Assembly: GCA_002726515.1 (NCBI GenBank)
Contig: PBTE01000199.1
Coordinates: 1 to 64,000 of the forward strand
DNA: 64,000 nucleotides
DNA from: Planctomycetaceae bacterium
GTDB taxonomy: Bacteria; Planctomycetota; Planctomycetia; Pirellulales; Pirellulaceae
Direction: 5' to 3'
The notes below the pieces were generated by a model. That model worked only from the letters and a program-made list of their open reading frames with translations, did no database searches and was not told the origin of the DNA. Position numbers and translations under genes: made by a program. Every line of letters starts with the position of its first letter. The first letter of the stretch is position 1. Positions 1 through 7,219 of this stretch are shown here, piece after piece.

Positions 1-815
1 ACGTCCATCCAGTGCCGCGCCCAGCGTTCACCAAAATGGGGCGATTCCAGGAGCCGGTCAACGAGGTCCGTATAGGCGGCATCCTGAGAGGAGTCCGGAT
101 GGCGATCCGACTGTTGCTCGAATGCATGCGTCTCCTCAGGAGTGGGTGGTAAACCCGTGAGTACCAGGCTGAGACGTCGAAGCAATGTGCGAGGCTTCGC
201 TGGACTATTGAGTTCCAACCCGGCTGCTGCTAAGCGGGCTTCGATAAAACGATCAACCGGATGCGTGGAAGATGGCGATTCAGTGTCAGCAGCCGGCAAC
301 TCCGATTCGGAGACCGGCTTGAGGCTCCACCATTCACGTCGTGCGTCAAAAATTCCCCGCCATGCCAGCCCCGCCGCCTCGTCGGCCGTTGGTGGATGAT
401 CCCGCGGGTCGTGAGCTCCTTCAGCCACCCAGCGTTCGAAGTCCGCAATGACTGCAGCAGGTAATTTTTCCTCCGGCGGCATCTCCAGCGTCTGGTGCCG
501 AATCGTCAAAATCAACTGGCTTCCTTCGACATCACCCGGCAGCACGGCTGGTCCGGAATCGCCTCCTTCCAGCAAAGCGGCGCGACTATCCAGACGCAGA
601 CTTCCCTTGATTTCAGACGCTGCGGCCGAATGGCATTCGTAGCAATAACGGACCAGTACCGGCCGGATTTTCCGCTCGAAAAATTTGATCTGCTCCTGCT
701 CCGGGGCAGCGGAAAGCGAGTGGACCATTGATACGCACAAGGCAACGGAAATACCCAGGCAGGTTGCACCCTGTCGGATCCAGACAGGCAATCGCAAGAA
801 AAATCGAATCGTCAT
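1..815 (-). CDS. Planctomycete cytochrome C / DUF1549 protein (5' part only)
   Basis: The reading frame runs off the left edge, so only the first 271 codons are present. It starts with a signal peptide (MTIRFFLRLPVWIRQG, then a hydrophobic stretch). Next comes the PSCyt1 domain with the haem c motif CYECH at about residue 62, preceded by FFERKIRPVLVRYC. The C-terminal part seen here (VDRFIEARLAAAGLELNS, then RRLSLVLTGLPPTPEE and FGERWARHWMD) is the beginning of a DUF1549 (PSCyt2) domain. In this family a DUF1553 domain usually follows, giving roughly 700-1,100 residues. These are exported proteins typical of Planctomycetota, often coded beside DUF1501 proteins; one lies at 3031 on the other strand. 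Their function is not established. The start is the ATG at 815, the only one upstream of the signal sequence. Confidence 0.9.
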   Translation of the reverse strand, partial: MTIRFFLRLPVWIRQGATCLGISVALCVSMVHSLSAAPEQEQIKFFERKIRPVLVRYCYECHSAAASEIKGSLRLDSRAALLEGGDSGPAVLPGDVEGSQLILTIRHQTLEMPPEEKLPAAVIADFERWVAEGAHDPRDHPPTADEAAGLAWRGIFDARREWWSLKPVSESELPAADTESPSSTHPVDRFIEARLAAAGLELNSPAKPRTLLRRLSLVLTGLPPTPEETHAFEQQSDRHPDSSQDAAYTDLVDRLLESPHFGERWARHWMD

Positions 816-1318
816 GGGACGGGAATTATCAATGGGAGATCAAGAAACGGTAAGGGACTCGGGCAGTTCGGCTTGGTCGCCTCGTCCGCGAACCCAACGC
901 ATTGGACCACTCATTATAGTTGAGTCAGTTAATGGTGGTTATAGCTAAATCGTTGAAATTGTACAGTCGCAGCCCCTGAAGAATTCGAGCGTTTCACAGC
1001 CAGATAAGAGATCGTTTGTCACCGCAATTTTGACTCGTCCAGCCACCTCGACCTGGCCGTCCAGGAAAGTGCGCCGGAGGACGCAACGGGCGTTCCAACT
1101 GGATCGGACAGGTAAATGCAACCCGCTGTAACTTCACCGACAGGAGTGTAACATCCCGGTTTTCTGAGTGTTGCTTGGTTGTGGTCGAGTCCCGCGTTTC
1201 CTTACACTGTGACCAATGCAGGGCACCCGTTGAAAATCTCAAATGTTCTACTTCGGACTGTCCGACCTTTTCAGCTGATGTGTCGCCAAAGTGAAACCCC
1301 GTTTCCTGGAGAAAATCA
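816..1318. other. Intergenic region, no gene seen
   Basis: About 500 bp lie between the divergent cytochrome-type gene and the VOC gene. Short open frames on both strands have no recognisable sequence and no good ribosome-binding sites. Promoters for both flanking genes should lie here, but I cannot point to a convincing one. Confidence 0.5.
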
Positions 1319-1774
1319 ATGAAAATCAAGTTGGATCATCTGGCTGTGACGGTTTCTGAAATGGAACGTTCACTCGAATTTTACGAAGGTCTGTTGGGAA
1401 TGGAGCAGGTAGGCGCACATCTGCTGGAGGGGGACGAGATCTCAAGGATGTGCGGCAAACCCTCGGTCCGCATGCAGGTGGTCCGCCTGGCTTGTCCAGG
1501 AACACCAGACATTCAGATCGATCTGCAGCAGTACCTGGAACCTTCCCCAAAACTTGCTGACTGCAAATTGGGAGACGTGGGCAACTCCCATTTCTGCATA
1601 ACCGTCGAGGATGTTGACACCACGCGAAAAGAACTCGAGGCACACGGAGTGACATTCCTGGGGGACACCGTGTACTTCGATTTGGAAGACGCCGGTCAAC
1701 TCTCCGTTGTGTTTTTTGAAGACCCTGACGGTAACGTACTGGAACTCGTGAGCTATGGAAAGCGAGACGAGTAG
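1319..1774 (+). CDS. VOC family (glyoxalase/bleomycin-resistance fold) protein
   Basis: A 151-residue protein, one vicinal-oxygen-chelate module pair in length. The N-terminal LDHLAVTVSEMERSLEFY, NSHFCITVEDVD near residue 90 and FFEDPDGNVLELVSY near residue 135 are the usual beta-alpha-beta-beta-beta signatures. H7, H91 and E142 sit where metal ligands are expected. The fourth ligand position, in IQIDLQQY, is not a clear Glu. The family includes glyoxalase I, methylmalonyl-CoA epimerase and extradiol dioxygenases. The substrate cannot be assigned here. The ATG follows GGAGA at a suitable distance. The gene stands alone, convergent with the SDR gene downstream. Confidence 0.85.
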   Translation: MKIKLDHLAVTVSEMERSLEFYEGLLGMEQVGAHLLEGDEISRMCGKPSVRMQVVRLACPGTPDIQIDLQQYLEPSPKLADCKLGDVGNSHFCITVEDVDTTRKELEAHGVTFLGDTVYFDLEDAGQLSVVFFEDPDGNVLELVSYGKRDE

Positions 1775-1874
1775 TAACGGCCAGGTAACAACGAGGTGGA
1801 ATGCAGATCGTCACTCGTGATCCGTTGGACTGCTCCTTTCCCGGAGCACCGGATGCCAGCCATCCAGCAGAAAC

Positions 1875-2675
1875 CTAGTACGGCAAAAGGCCTCCCGAAC
1901 AATTCAACGTTTGCCCGGCGATATAGCTGGCTTCGTCACTGGCCAAGAACGCTACGGCATTTGCCATGTCCTCCGGTTCCTGAATCCGGCGCACGGGTAT
2001 CGACTGCACAGCCTCCTGCTTGAAGGATCCTTGCGGCTCGCCGCTCCGCTCCGTCACCCCCCGATCGATGACGTCCCACATCGGTGTATCGACAATTCCG
2101 CCGCAGATGCAGTTTACCAGAATCCCGTCGCCGGCCAGTTCGGCTCCGAGTTGCTTCGTTAAACCGACAGCCGCGTGTTTACTCATGGCATACACTCCCA
2201 GGGGGACCGCCTTCCCGGGTGCTATTTTTCCAGCGCCACTGGCATTGATTATGATCCGCCCCCCACTGCCCTGCTCGAGCATCTGACGAGCCGCAGCAGT
2301 AGCACAAAGAAACGCTCCTTTTGCATTCACCGCCATCTGTCGATCAAAACTGTCTTCGCTCGCCTCAATCAAAGGCGCAATCTCGCCAATTCCCGCATTG
2401 CAGACCATGCAATCGAGGCGGCCAAACAGTTCAACAGCCCGGGCTATCGCCGCATCCACTTGCTCGCGGCAGGTCACATCCAGCATCTGGTAAGCAGCCC
2501 GCGTACCCGACTCTTCCGCCAGGGTGAGGAGACTTGCCGAGTCACCCTCGGCAATGTCGCTGAGTAAGACATGCGCACCCTCGACAACAAATCGCCTGGC
2601 AATAGCTAGCCCAATGCCGCGACCCGCACCGGTGACCACTACCGATTTATTTTTGAGTTCCGGGTATTGCGCCAT
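1875..2675 (-). CDS. Short-chain dehydrogenase/reductase (SDR)
   Basis: A 266-residue classical SDR. The NAD(P)-binding TGAGRGIG is at residues 15-22, the structural NAG at 93-95, a catalytic Ser near 146 (INASGAG), and the YxxxK pair Y162/K166 in YAMSK. D40 at the end of the second beta strand (VLLSD) suggests a preference for NAD over NADP, which is inference. The C-terminal FLASDEASYIAGQTLNCSGG is the standard substrate-loop/tail region of the family, resembling 3-oxoacyl-ACP reductase-like or sugar dehydrogenases. The specific substrate is unknown. A GAGGGA sequence about 12 bases before the ATG supports the start at 2675. It has no operon partner on this strand. Confidence 0.88.
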   Translation of the reverse strand: MAQYPELKNKSVVVTGAGRGIGLAIARRFVVEGAHVLLSDIAEGDSASLLTLAEESGTRAAYQMLDVTCREQVDAAIARAVELFGRLDCMVCNAGIGEIAPLIEASEDSFDRQMAVNAKGAFLCATAAARQMLEQGSGGRIIINASGAGKIAPGKAVPLGVYAMSKHAAVGLTKQLGAELAGDGILVNCICGGIVDTPMWDVIDRGVTERSGEPQGSFKQEAVQSIPVRRIQEPEDMANAVAFLASDEASYIAGQTLNCSGGLLPY

Positions 2676-3030
2676 CTTGGGGAAGATCCCTCAGTCATTG
2701 GAAGCTGAAAAGTGAACCGGCACATCTGACTTCAACCGCCACGGTGAAACAGGTGAGTGCTCTGTCGACCGGACAAGCCGCGAATTCTGACCAGACGGCT
2801 GTTCGATGCCAGGAACCAGTTTACATACAACGACAGGCTAGACAAGCGATGGCACCCAACCAGGAATGAAGACTGATTCATGGTCGCTCAATAAAACCCT
2901 AAAATACCTTTAAAACCCTAAAATACCTTTTAATGACAGGATTTGTCTTGCGAGACCCCGGGTAATGGCCGACAATGTCAAGCGTGTCGGAGTTAATGCG
3001 AGCCTCATTCCTGTAGGACAAACTGGCAGT
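2676..3030. other. Intergenic region with a 19-bp tandem duplication
   Basis: About 355 bp lie between the divergent SDR and DUF1501 genes. The only structure I see is the perfect tandem repeat at 2892-2929, described separately. An in-frame ATG at 2965 exists upstream of the DUF1501 start, but it has no ribosome-binding site. Confidence 0.5.
2892..2929. repeat. Perfect tandem duplication of a 19-bp AT-rich unit
   Basis: TAAAACCCTAAAATACCTT occurs twice head to tail (2892-2910 and 2911-2929), about 100 bp before the DUF1501 start. It could be a duplicated regulator-binding site or simple replication slippage. Confidence 0.9.
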
Positions 3031-4407
3031 ATGTTTCGCATCGAATCTGGAAAACCGAATCGATACTGCGACGGACTATCCCGTCGTAGTTTTGTGCAAC
3101 TGGGCATGGCAGGAATGGCCAGTGGGGCGATCCCCGAGTTATTGCGAGCCAAAACTCTTACGGCCGCAACCGGGGAGCACAAGAATTCCGGGAAACAGAC
3201 CTCGATCATCATGATCTGGATCGATGGCGGGCTGAGTCATCTTGATACTTACGACATGAAGCCCGAAGCGCCGGAAGAATACCGTGGAATTTGGAAACCG
3301 ATCAAGACCAACGTGCCGGGTATCGATGTTACGGAGATGTTTCCCTTGCAAGCCAAACAGGCTGACAAGTTTTCCCTGATCCGTTCCATCCACCATGACC
3401 GGGGAGATCATTTTACCGGCGGCCACATTATGCTGACCGGCCGGGAAGCGGGTGTCAGTGGTTTTGACAACAGGGGCAAGTACCCTTCCATCGCTTCGGT
3501 CGCAACTAAATTCACTGGCTCCCGCCAGCCGGGAATGCCGCCGTACATTGCCGTCCCTTATGCGGCCAGCATCGGTCTGGTACCGGGCTATCATGGCGGA
3601 AACTTTTTGGGTTCCGAATTTGACCCCTATGCCCCGGGAGGGGATCCCAACGCCGACAACTATTCGGTCACCACGTTTGATCCACCGAGCGGAATGACCA
3701 TCGACCGGCTTGAAAGTCGTCAAGAGGTGCTCAAATCGTTCGACCAATTCAGCCGCCGGATGGACCAGTCTAAAATCCTGGAGACTTCGGGAAAGTTTCA
3801 ACAGGAAGCCTACGACCTGGTCACCAGTGCGCATGTCAAGTCCGCCTTTCACATTGGCGAAGAAGATGTCAAGCTGCGCGAACGATATGGGCGTGGCGGC
3901 TGGGGACAAAGTACGTTGTTGGCCCGCCGTTTGGTGGAAGCCGGAGCGACGTTTGTCACCGTCCACTTCGGTGGCTGGGACAATCACTGGGACTTACAAC
4001 CTGCCTATGAAGGCAGTCTCCCCCGAGTCGACGCGGCCGTGGCTTCCTTGCTACAGGACCTCAGTGACCGCAGCCTGTTGGAACAGGTCCTGGTTCTGGT
4101 GGTCAGCGAGTTCGGCCGTACGCCTGTCATGAACAACGGCCACGACGGAAAAGGAACCCCCGGCCGCGATCATTGGGGAAGAGCGTTCAGCTGCCTGGCA
4201 GCAGGCGGAGGTGTGCAGGGCGGTCGCATCGTTGGTGCGACAAATGCGAGAGGCGAGCGCCCGGCCGAACTTCCCCTCAAACCGGACGACTTGCACGCCA
4301 CCATGTACCACGTCCTGGGCATCGACCCGAAGCTTGTTTACTATGACCGCATGGGTGTCCCCGTCCAAGCCGTACGAGATGGGGACGTGATCCGGCAATT
4401 ATTCTAG
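3031..4407 (+). CDS. DUF1501 family protein, Tat-exported
   Basis: A DUF1501 (sulfatase-fold related) protein of 458 residues from the ATG at 3031. From the ATG at 2965 it would be 480. The 3031 start is preferred because it gives a compact Tat signal (GLSRRSFVQLGMAGMASGA) close to the N-terminus. Family hallmarks are SIIMIWIDGGLSHLDTYDMK, SIHHDRGDHFTGGHIMLTG, GGWDNHWD, VVSEFGRTPVMN and GRDHWGRAFSCLAAGGGV. These proteins belong to the alkaline-phosphatase-like superfamily and are expanded in Planctomycetota, usually beside DUF1549/DUF1553 genes. Their substrates are unknown. This copy stands alone, with a tandem repeat upstream and another running over its stop codon. Confidence 0.92.
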   Translation: MFRIESGKPNRYCDGLSRRSFVQLGMAGMASGAIPELLRAKTLTAATGEHKNSGKQTSIIMIWIDGGLSHLDTYDMKPEAPEEYRGIWKPIKTNVPGIDVTEMFPLQAKQADKFSLIRSIHHDRGDHFTGGHIMLTGREAGVSGFDNRGKYPSIASVATKFTGSRQPGMPPYIAVPYAASIGLVPGYHGGNFLGSEFDPYAPGGDPNADNYSVTTFDPPSGMTIDRLESRQEVLKSFDQFSRRMDQSKILETSGKFQQEAYDLVTSAHVKSAFHIGEEDVKLRERYGRGGWGQSTLLARRLVEAGATFVTVHFGGWDNHWDLQPAYEGSLPRVDAAVASLLQDLSDRSLLEQVLVLVVSEFGRTPVMNNGHDGKGTPGRDHWGRAFSCLAAGGGVQGGRIVGATNARGERPAELPLKPDDLHATMYHVLGIDPKLVYYDRMGVPVQAVRDGDVIRQLF

Positions 4408-4476
4408 CAGCTCCCAGAGTATTCTAGCAGCTCCCAGAGTATTCTAGCAGCTCCCAGAGTATTCTAGCAGCTCCCC
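4401..4476. repeat. 20-bp tandem repeat, 3.8 copies, spanning the DUF1501 stop codon
   Basis: The unit ATTCTAGCAGCTCCCAGAGT occurs three times perfectly (4401-4420, 4421-4440, 4441-4460), then for 16 bases with one mismatch to 4476. The first copy contains the TAG stop of the DUF1501 gene, and each later copy repeats that TAG in a different frame. Copy number changes would therefore not alter the protein. Confidence 0.95.
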
Positions 4477-4671
4477 GAGGTTCGACTGTTGGACCAGGAC
4501 CTCCTTGCCGCGCGGACCCTACACAACTTCCATTCCAGAATCGCTGTGGCAGAAATCCTCCTCGATGCCCCGGATGTCGGATCGTCGAAACACGGGTCGC
4601 CCGTGTGGCCGAGTGGACTTTCGGAAGTTGCTTGACGTTGCAGTTCCTGACCCGCCAAATAGTGAGAACTT

Positions 4672-5262
4672 TCAAGGAGAATCGTCTTCTCTTCCGGAAG
4701 ACTGACGGGCTTCGATGCGCAGTTGGTTGGCAAGTTCTCGCAGGCGGTCGGACTCGAAGAATCTGCCTTCCTGGTCAAGTTCGTGAACTTGATGATCTAA
4801 ATTACGACTGGCTCGCAAAAGCGGGGAGGATGGTTCGCTCACCTCTCTCCGCAACGGTTCCGGTGGATTTCGGTAAATCGCCGCTCGAGGGGAATCCTTC
4901 CTTTGTTTCAACCTCTCACCGTGCACTTCCTTCAGTGCCTCTCGAAATACTTCTTCCAGGACACTCTTGTTTTGAACTCCGGGTTTCTGCTCATCCGTTG
5001 ACGAGAAAGCTCGATCCAACAACTCTCCCAAATTCAACTGGCGGCGGATCCGCAGGATGTCGTACAACTGCTGCAGCTGCGCGGGGTCGAGTTCTACTTC
5101 CTGCTGCTGGCTAAGAATGTCAGACTGCTCGGTTGGTGCAGCCGGGGAATCGAGCAAGTCTGGTTCGGCGTCCTCGGCGACGAGGATCTGGGCACCAGCA
5201 AACCAGGCCGCAACCACAACGCCCAGGATCCATCCCGATCGCTTCTGCTCGTCAATTCGCAT
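4672..5262 (-). CDS. Hypothetical exported protein
   Basis: I do not recognise this protein. From the ATG at 5262 it is 196 residues. AGAGGAG lies 6 bases upstream of that ATG; the longer frame back to 5397 has no such site. The N-terminus MRIDEQKRSGWILGVVVAAW is followed by FAGAQILVAEDA, which looks like a cleavable signal peptide. The rest is charged and helical with heptad-like stretches (LQQLYDILRIRRQLNLGELL, RLRELANQLRIEARQ) and many Glu, Arg and Gln. A coiled-coil or extended helical envelope protein is likely. No enzyme motif is visible. It is convergent with DUF1501. Confidence 0.65.
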   Translation of the reverse strand: MRIDEQKRSGWILGVVVAAWFAGAQILVAEDAEPDLLDSPAAPTEQSDILSQQQEVELDPAQLQQLYDILRIRRQLNLGELLDRAFSSTDEQKPGVQNKSVLEEVFREALKEVHGERLKQRKDSPRAAIYRNPPEPLRREVSEPSSPLLRASRNLDHQVHELDQEGRFFESDRLRELANQLRIEARQSSGREDDSP

Positions 5263-5514
5263 GCTGAACTCCTCTCTACTGAAACCAGGCAGCATCCGGC
5301 CTGAACCGCGAGCGTGGTTGTCGAATGCTTTCACCATTTCATCACCCTTCTCGAACTTCGAGCTTGTTGTGTCTGACCAACCTGGAGCGACACCCATCCG
5401 GCCCTATTCTCAAATGAACTGGTCATTTGACCAACCCCAACATTCCGGAGGCAGCTGGCTGCCTTGCTTCTGCACAAAGAAAACTCGAGGCGGACAGAGA
5501 TTGTCACCCAGCGA

Positions 5515-5841
5515 CTAGTCGGACTGCTGCGTCACTTCCGACACCCATTTCGCATAGTTGTGCTGACTCGCTACTACCGGAAGGGCAAGAATCTCTGGGA
5601 CTTCATAAGGATGGATTGCCAGAATCGCTGATTCCACTTTCTGGTAGTGTTCGCTGAGAGTCTTGATCCGTCACACCCACTCCTCTGCCTGGGTCATTTT
5701 TCCTTTCCACCAATAACAACTCGCGTTCGGTCCGCTAACCTGAACCGCAGCCGCCAGATGTCGGCTCACCAGATTCTTAGCAATTCGCAGTGCGTCCGCG
5801 CGGCTCCCGGTCGTCGTCGTTACTTGAATCATTTTTTTCAT
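5515..5841 (-). pseudogene. cutA: CutA-like divalent-ion tolerance protein interrupted by in-frame TGA
   Basis: Read from ATG 5841 to TAG 5515 this frame encodes 108 codons with full-length CutA character. It starts MKKMIQVTTTTGSRADALRI, continues AKNLVSRHLAAAVQVSG and YWWKGKMTQAEEWV, then after the interruption RIKTLSEHYQKVESAILAIH and PYEVPEILALPV. Codon 57 (5671-5673) is TGA, placed just before the conserved IKT segment where many CutA proteins have a hydrophobic residue or Cys. The protein would otherwise be of normal length (about 105-115 residues). Explanations are a nonsense mutation, a one-base sequencing error, or selenocysteine at a Cys position. No clear bacterial SECIS hairpin is seen straight after the TGA, so a broken gene or error is the default reading. 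CutA forms trimers and has been linked to copper tolerance. Confidence 0.75.
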
Positions 5842-5893
5842 AAACCGTGTTCACCCTTCGTTCAAAAAACTCTTCACACAATCCGTCCGCTGA

Positions 5894-5917
5894 AGTTTTG
5901 TAGGCTTATACAAAACT
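5894..5917. promoter_or_regulatory. Perfect 9-bp inverted repeat upstream of cutA
   Basis: AGTTTTGTA and TACAAAACT flank a 6-base spacer, 53-76 bp before the cutA start codon. There is no T-tract on either strand, so an operator is likelier than a terminator. The regulator is unknown. Confidence 0.5.
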
Positions 5918-6039
5918 AAAACTTGTACCGGTTGGCCGGATTCATTTGCACCCTTTAGAAATTGGCATCCGTTTGGTCATCACGTCATCGGACGGCACCT
6001 GTCCCCGCAGTTTCCCAATAGCTCGCTGCCGCTGCCGAC

Positions 6040-7200
6040 TCACCCGTTGTCACCAGCCTGGTAGAATCGTTTGGCAATTTGCTCGCTGTGAAACGGCAAC
6101 CATTCGGACTGGGTGTACACGGCGTGGCCGGCGAGGTGGTGATAAACAGGTTGGTCGGGTAACCCATAGTCGACTAACAGTGTGCGCCCCTCGTCGGCAA
6201 CCCGTAAACCCTGTCGGAGATGTTGCAGCAGGTGTCGGCGCTTTACACCCGGCTGAACCACCGCTGCCAAGCGTCGGTTGGCAAGCCAGGCGCGCCAACT
6301 CAGGCAATTCGGCTGTATATTGGTGCCGGCAATACCAACTTGTTGTACATAATCGCCTCCCTCCGCCTTGAGAACCTGGTCCAGTGTCGGAGGGAAATCC
6401 GCTTGAAATTCGGGCAGTCCGGCAGTGGGTCGGTGAAACACAAAGTGTAGAAGTCGGTTGTAACCGCACGTGTCCCACCCGTAACGGATAGGAGTGCCGA
6501 AATTGACGATATCAAATTGCGTGCTAAAGACCGGATGAGTTTTCGACTGAAGCAACTTTTTAGCGCGTAACCATTGGGCCGTGACATCAGCGGTCTGACC
6601 TCTTTCATAATAGCAGCGGGCCGCTCGGAAGAAGCGATCGCACACTTTTGGTTCGGCCCCTATCAAATTGGTCAACAGGGCAAACATGTTCCCGGCGTGG
6701 CTATGTCCCCAAAGTAGAATCCGCTGCCCTGTTTGGGTAACCCTCCCGGCCAGTTCAACCAACAAACGGACGGCCGCTTCGGCTCGTGCCAGATGATGGT
6801 TTTCCCCGGTCCAGGTGAAACGTCTGACGGGAACCGGGGGCAGGCCCTCGGATGAAACGGCGTTTGCAAGGTCCTGGGAAAATGCCTCGGTATAGTTGCC
6901 ATTTTCCCCGGCGATAGAATCGACCATCTGCTTTACTGATTTTTCCATCAATTCTTTGAAAGCTGGTTCCAGGGAGGAAAACTGGCGAACCAACCCCAAC
7001 CCGTCGTTTCCGGCGAACGTGCCATGGACCAGGTAGATTGCTGAAATCCTTGCCTCCTGCAGCCTGCGGCCCGCACATCTCATCCTTTCAACGAAGGCTT
7101 CGGTATCCGGGTGTGCGGGAGTACCGGGCACAACAAGTTCATATTCCGCTCTAGGTGGTGAACTGTAGATCTGATTCTGGAAATGATTGTGCTTCGGCAT
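6040..7200 (-). CDS. Predicted alpha/beta-hydrolase fold protein
   Basis: A 386-residue protein with two serine-hydrolase hallmarks. YLVHGTFAGND near residues 57-65 fits an oxyanion-hole loop, and LLWGHSHAG at 162-170 is a GxSxG nucleophile elbow with S167. A catalytic His may lie in the C-terminal HHLAGHAVY. The Asp partner cannot be picked by eye. There is no signal peptide or membrane segment, so it is probably cytoplasmic. It is the second gene of a pair, beginning 19 bp after the stop of the 626-residue unknown protein, so the two are probably co-transcribed and functionally linked. The family resembles lipases/esterases only at motif level. The substrate is unknown. Confidence 0.7.
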   Translation of the reverse strand: MPKHNHFQNQIYSSPPRAEYELVVPGTPAHPDTEAFVERMRCAGRRLQEARISAIYLVHGTFAGNDGLGLVRQFSSLEPAFKELMEKSVKQMVDSIAGENGNYTEAFSQDLANAVSSEGLPPVPVRRFTWTGENHHLARAEAAVRLLVELAGRVTQTGQRILLWGHSHAGNMFALLTNLIGAEPKVCDRFFRAARCYYERGQTADVTAQWLRAKKLLQSKTHPVFSTQFDIVNFGTPIRYGWDTCGYNRLLHFVFHRPTAGLPEFQADFPPTLDQVLKAEGGDYVQQVGIAGTNIQPNCLSWRAWLANRRLAAVVQPGVKRRHLLQHLRQGLRVADEGRTLLVDYGLPDQPVYHHLAGHAVYTQSEWLPFHSEQIAKRFYQAGDNG

Positions 7201-7219
7201 GAACAGGGCCTACAGGGGC

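Noticed and set aside
1326-1814. A 162-codon reverse frame
   Set aside because: It is antisense to the VOC gene with no homology signal.
3139-3987. A 282-codon reverse frame
   Set aside because: It lies opposite the DUF1501 gene and has no family signature.
4600-4630. tRNA-Ser-like D-arm text (GTGGCCGAGTGG)
   Set aside because: No matching acceptor, anticodon arm or GTTCGAATCC-like T-arm follows in the next 90 bases, so it is chance similarity.
5671-5673. The cutA TGA as a definite selenocysteine codon
   Set aside because: No good SECIS structure was seen and no selenocysteine machinery is in the window. The nonsense mutation or error reading is simpler.
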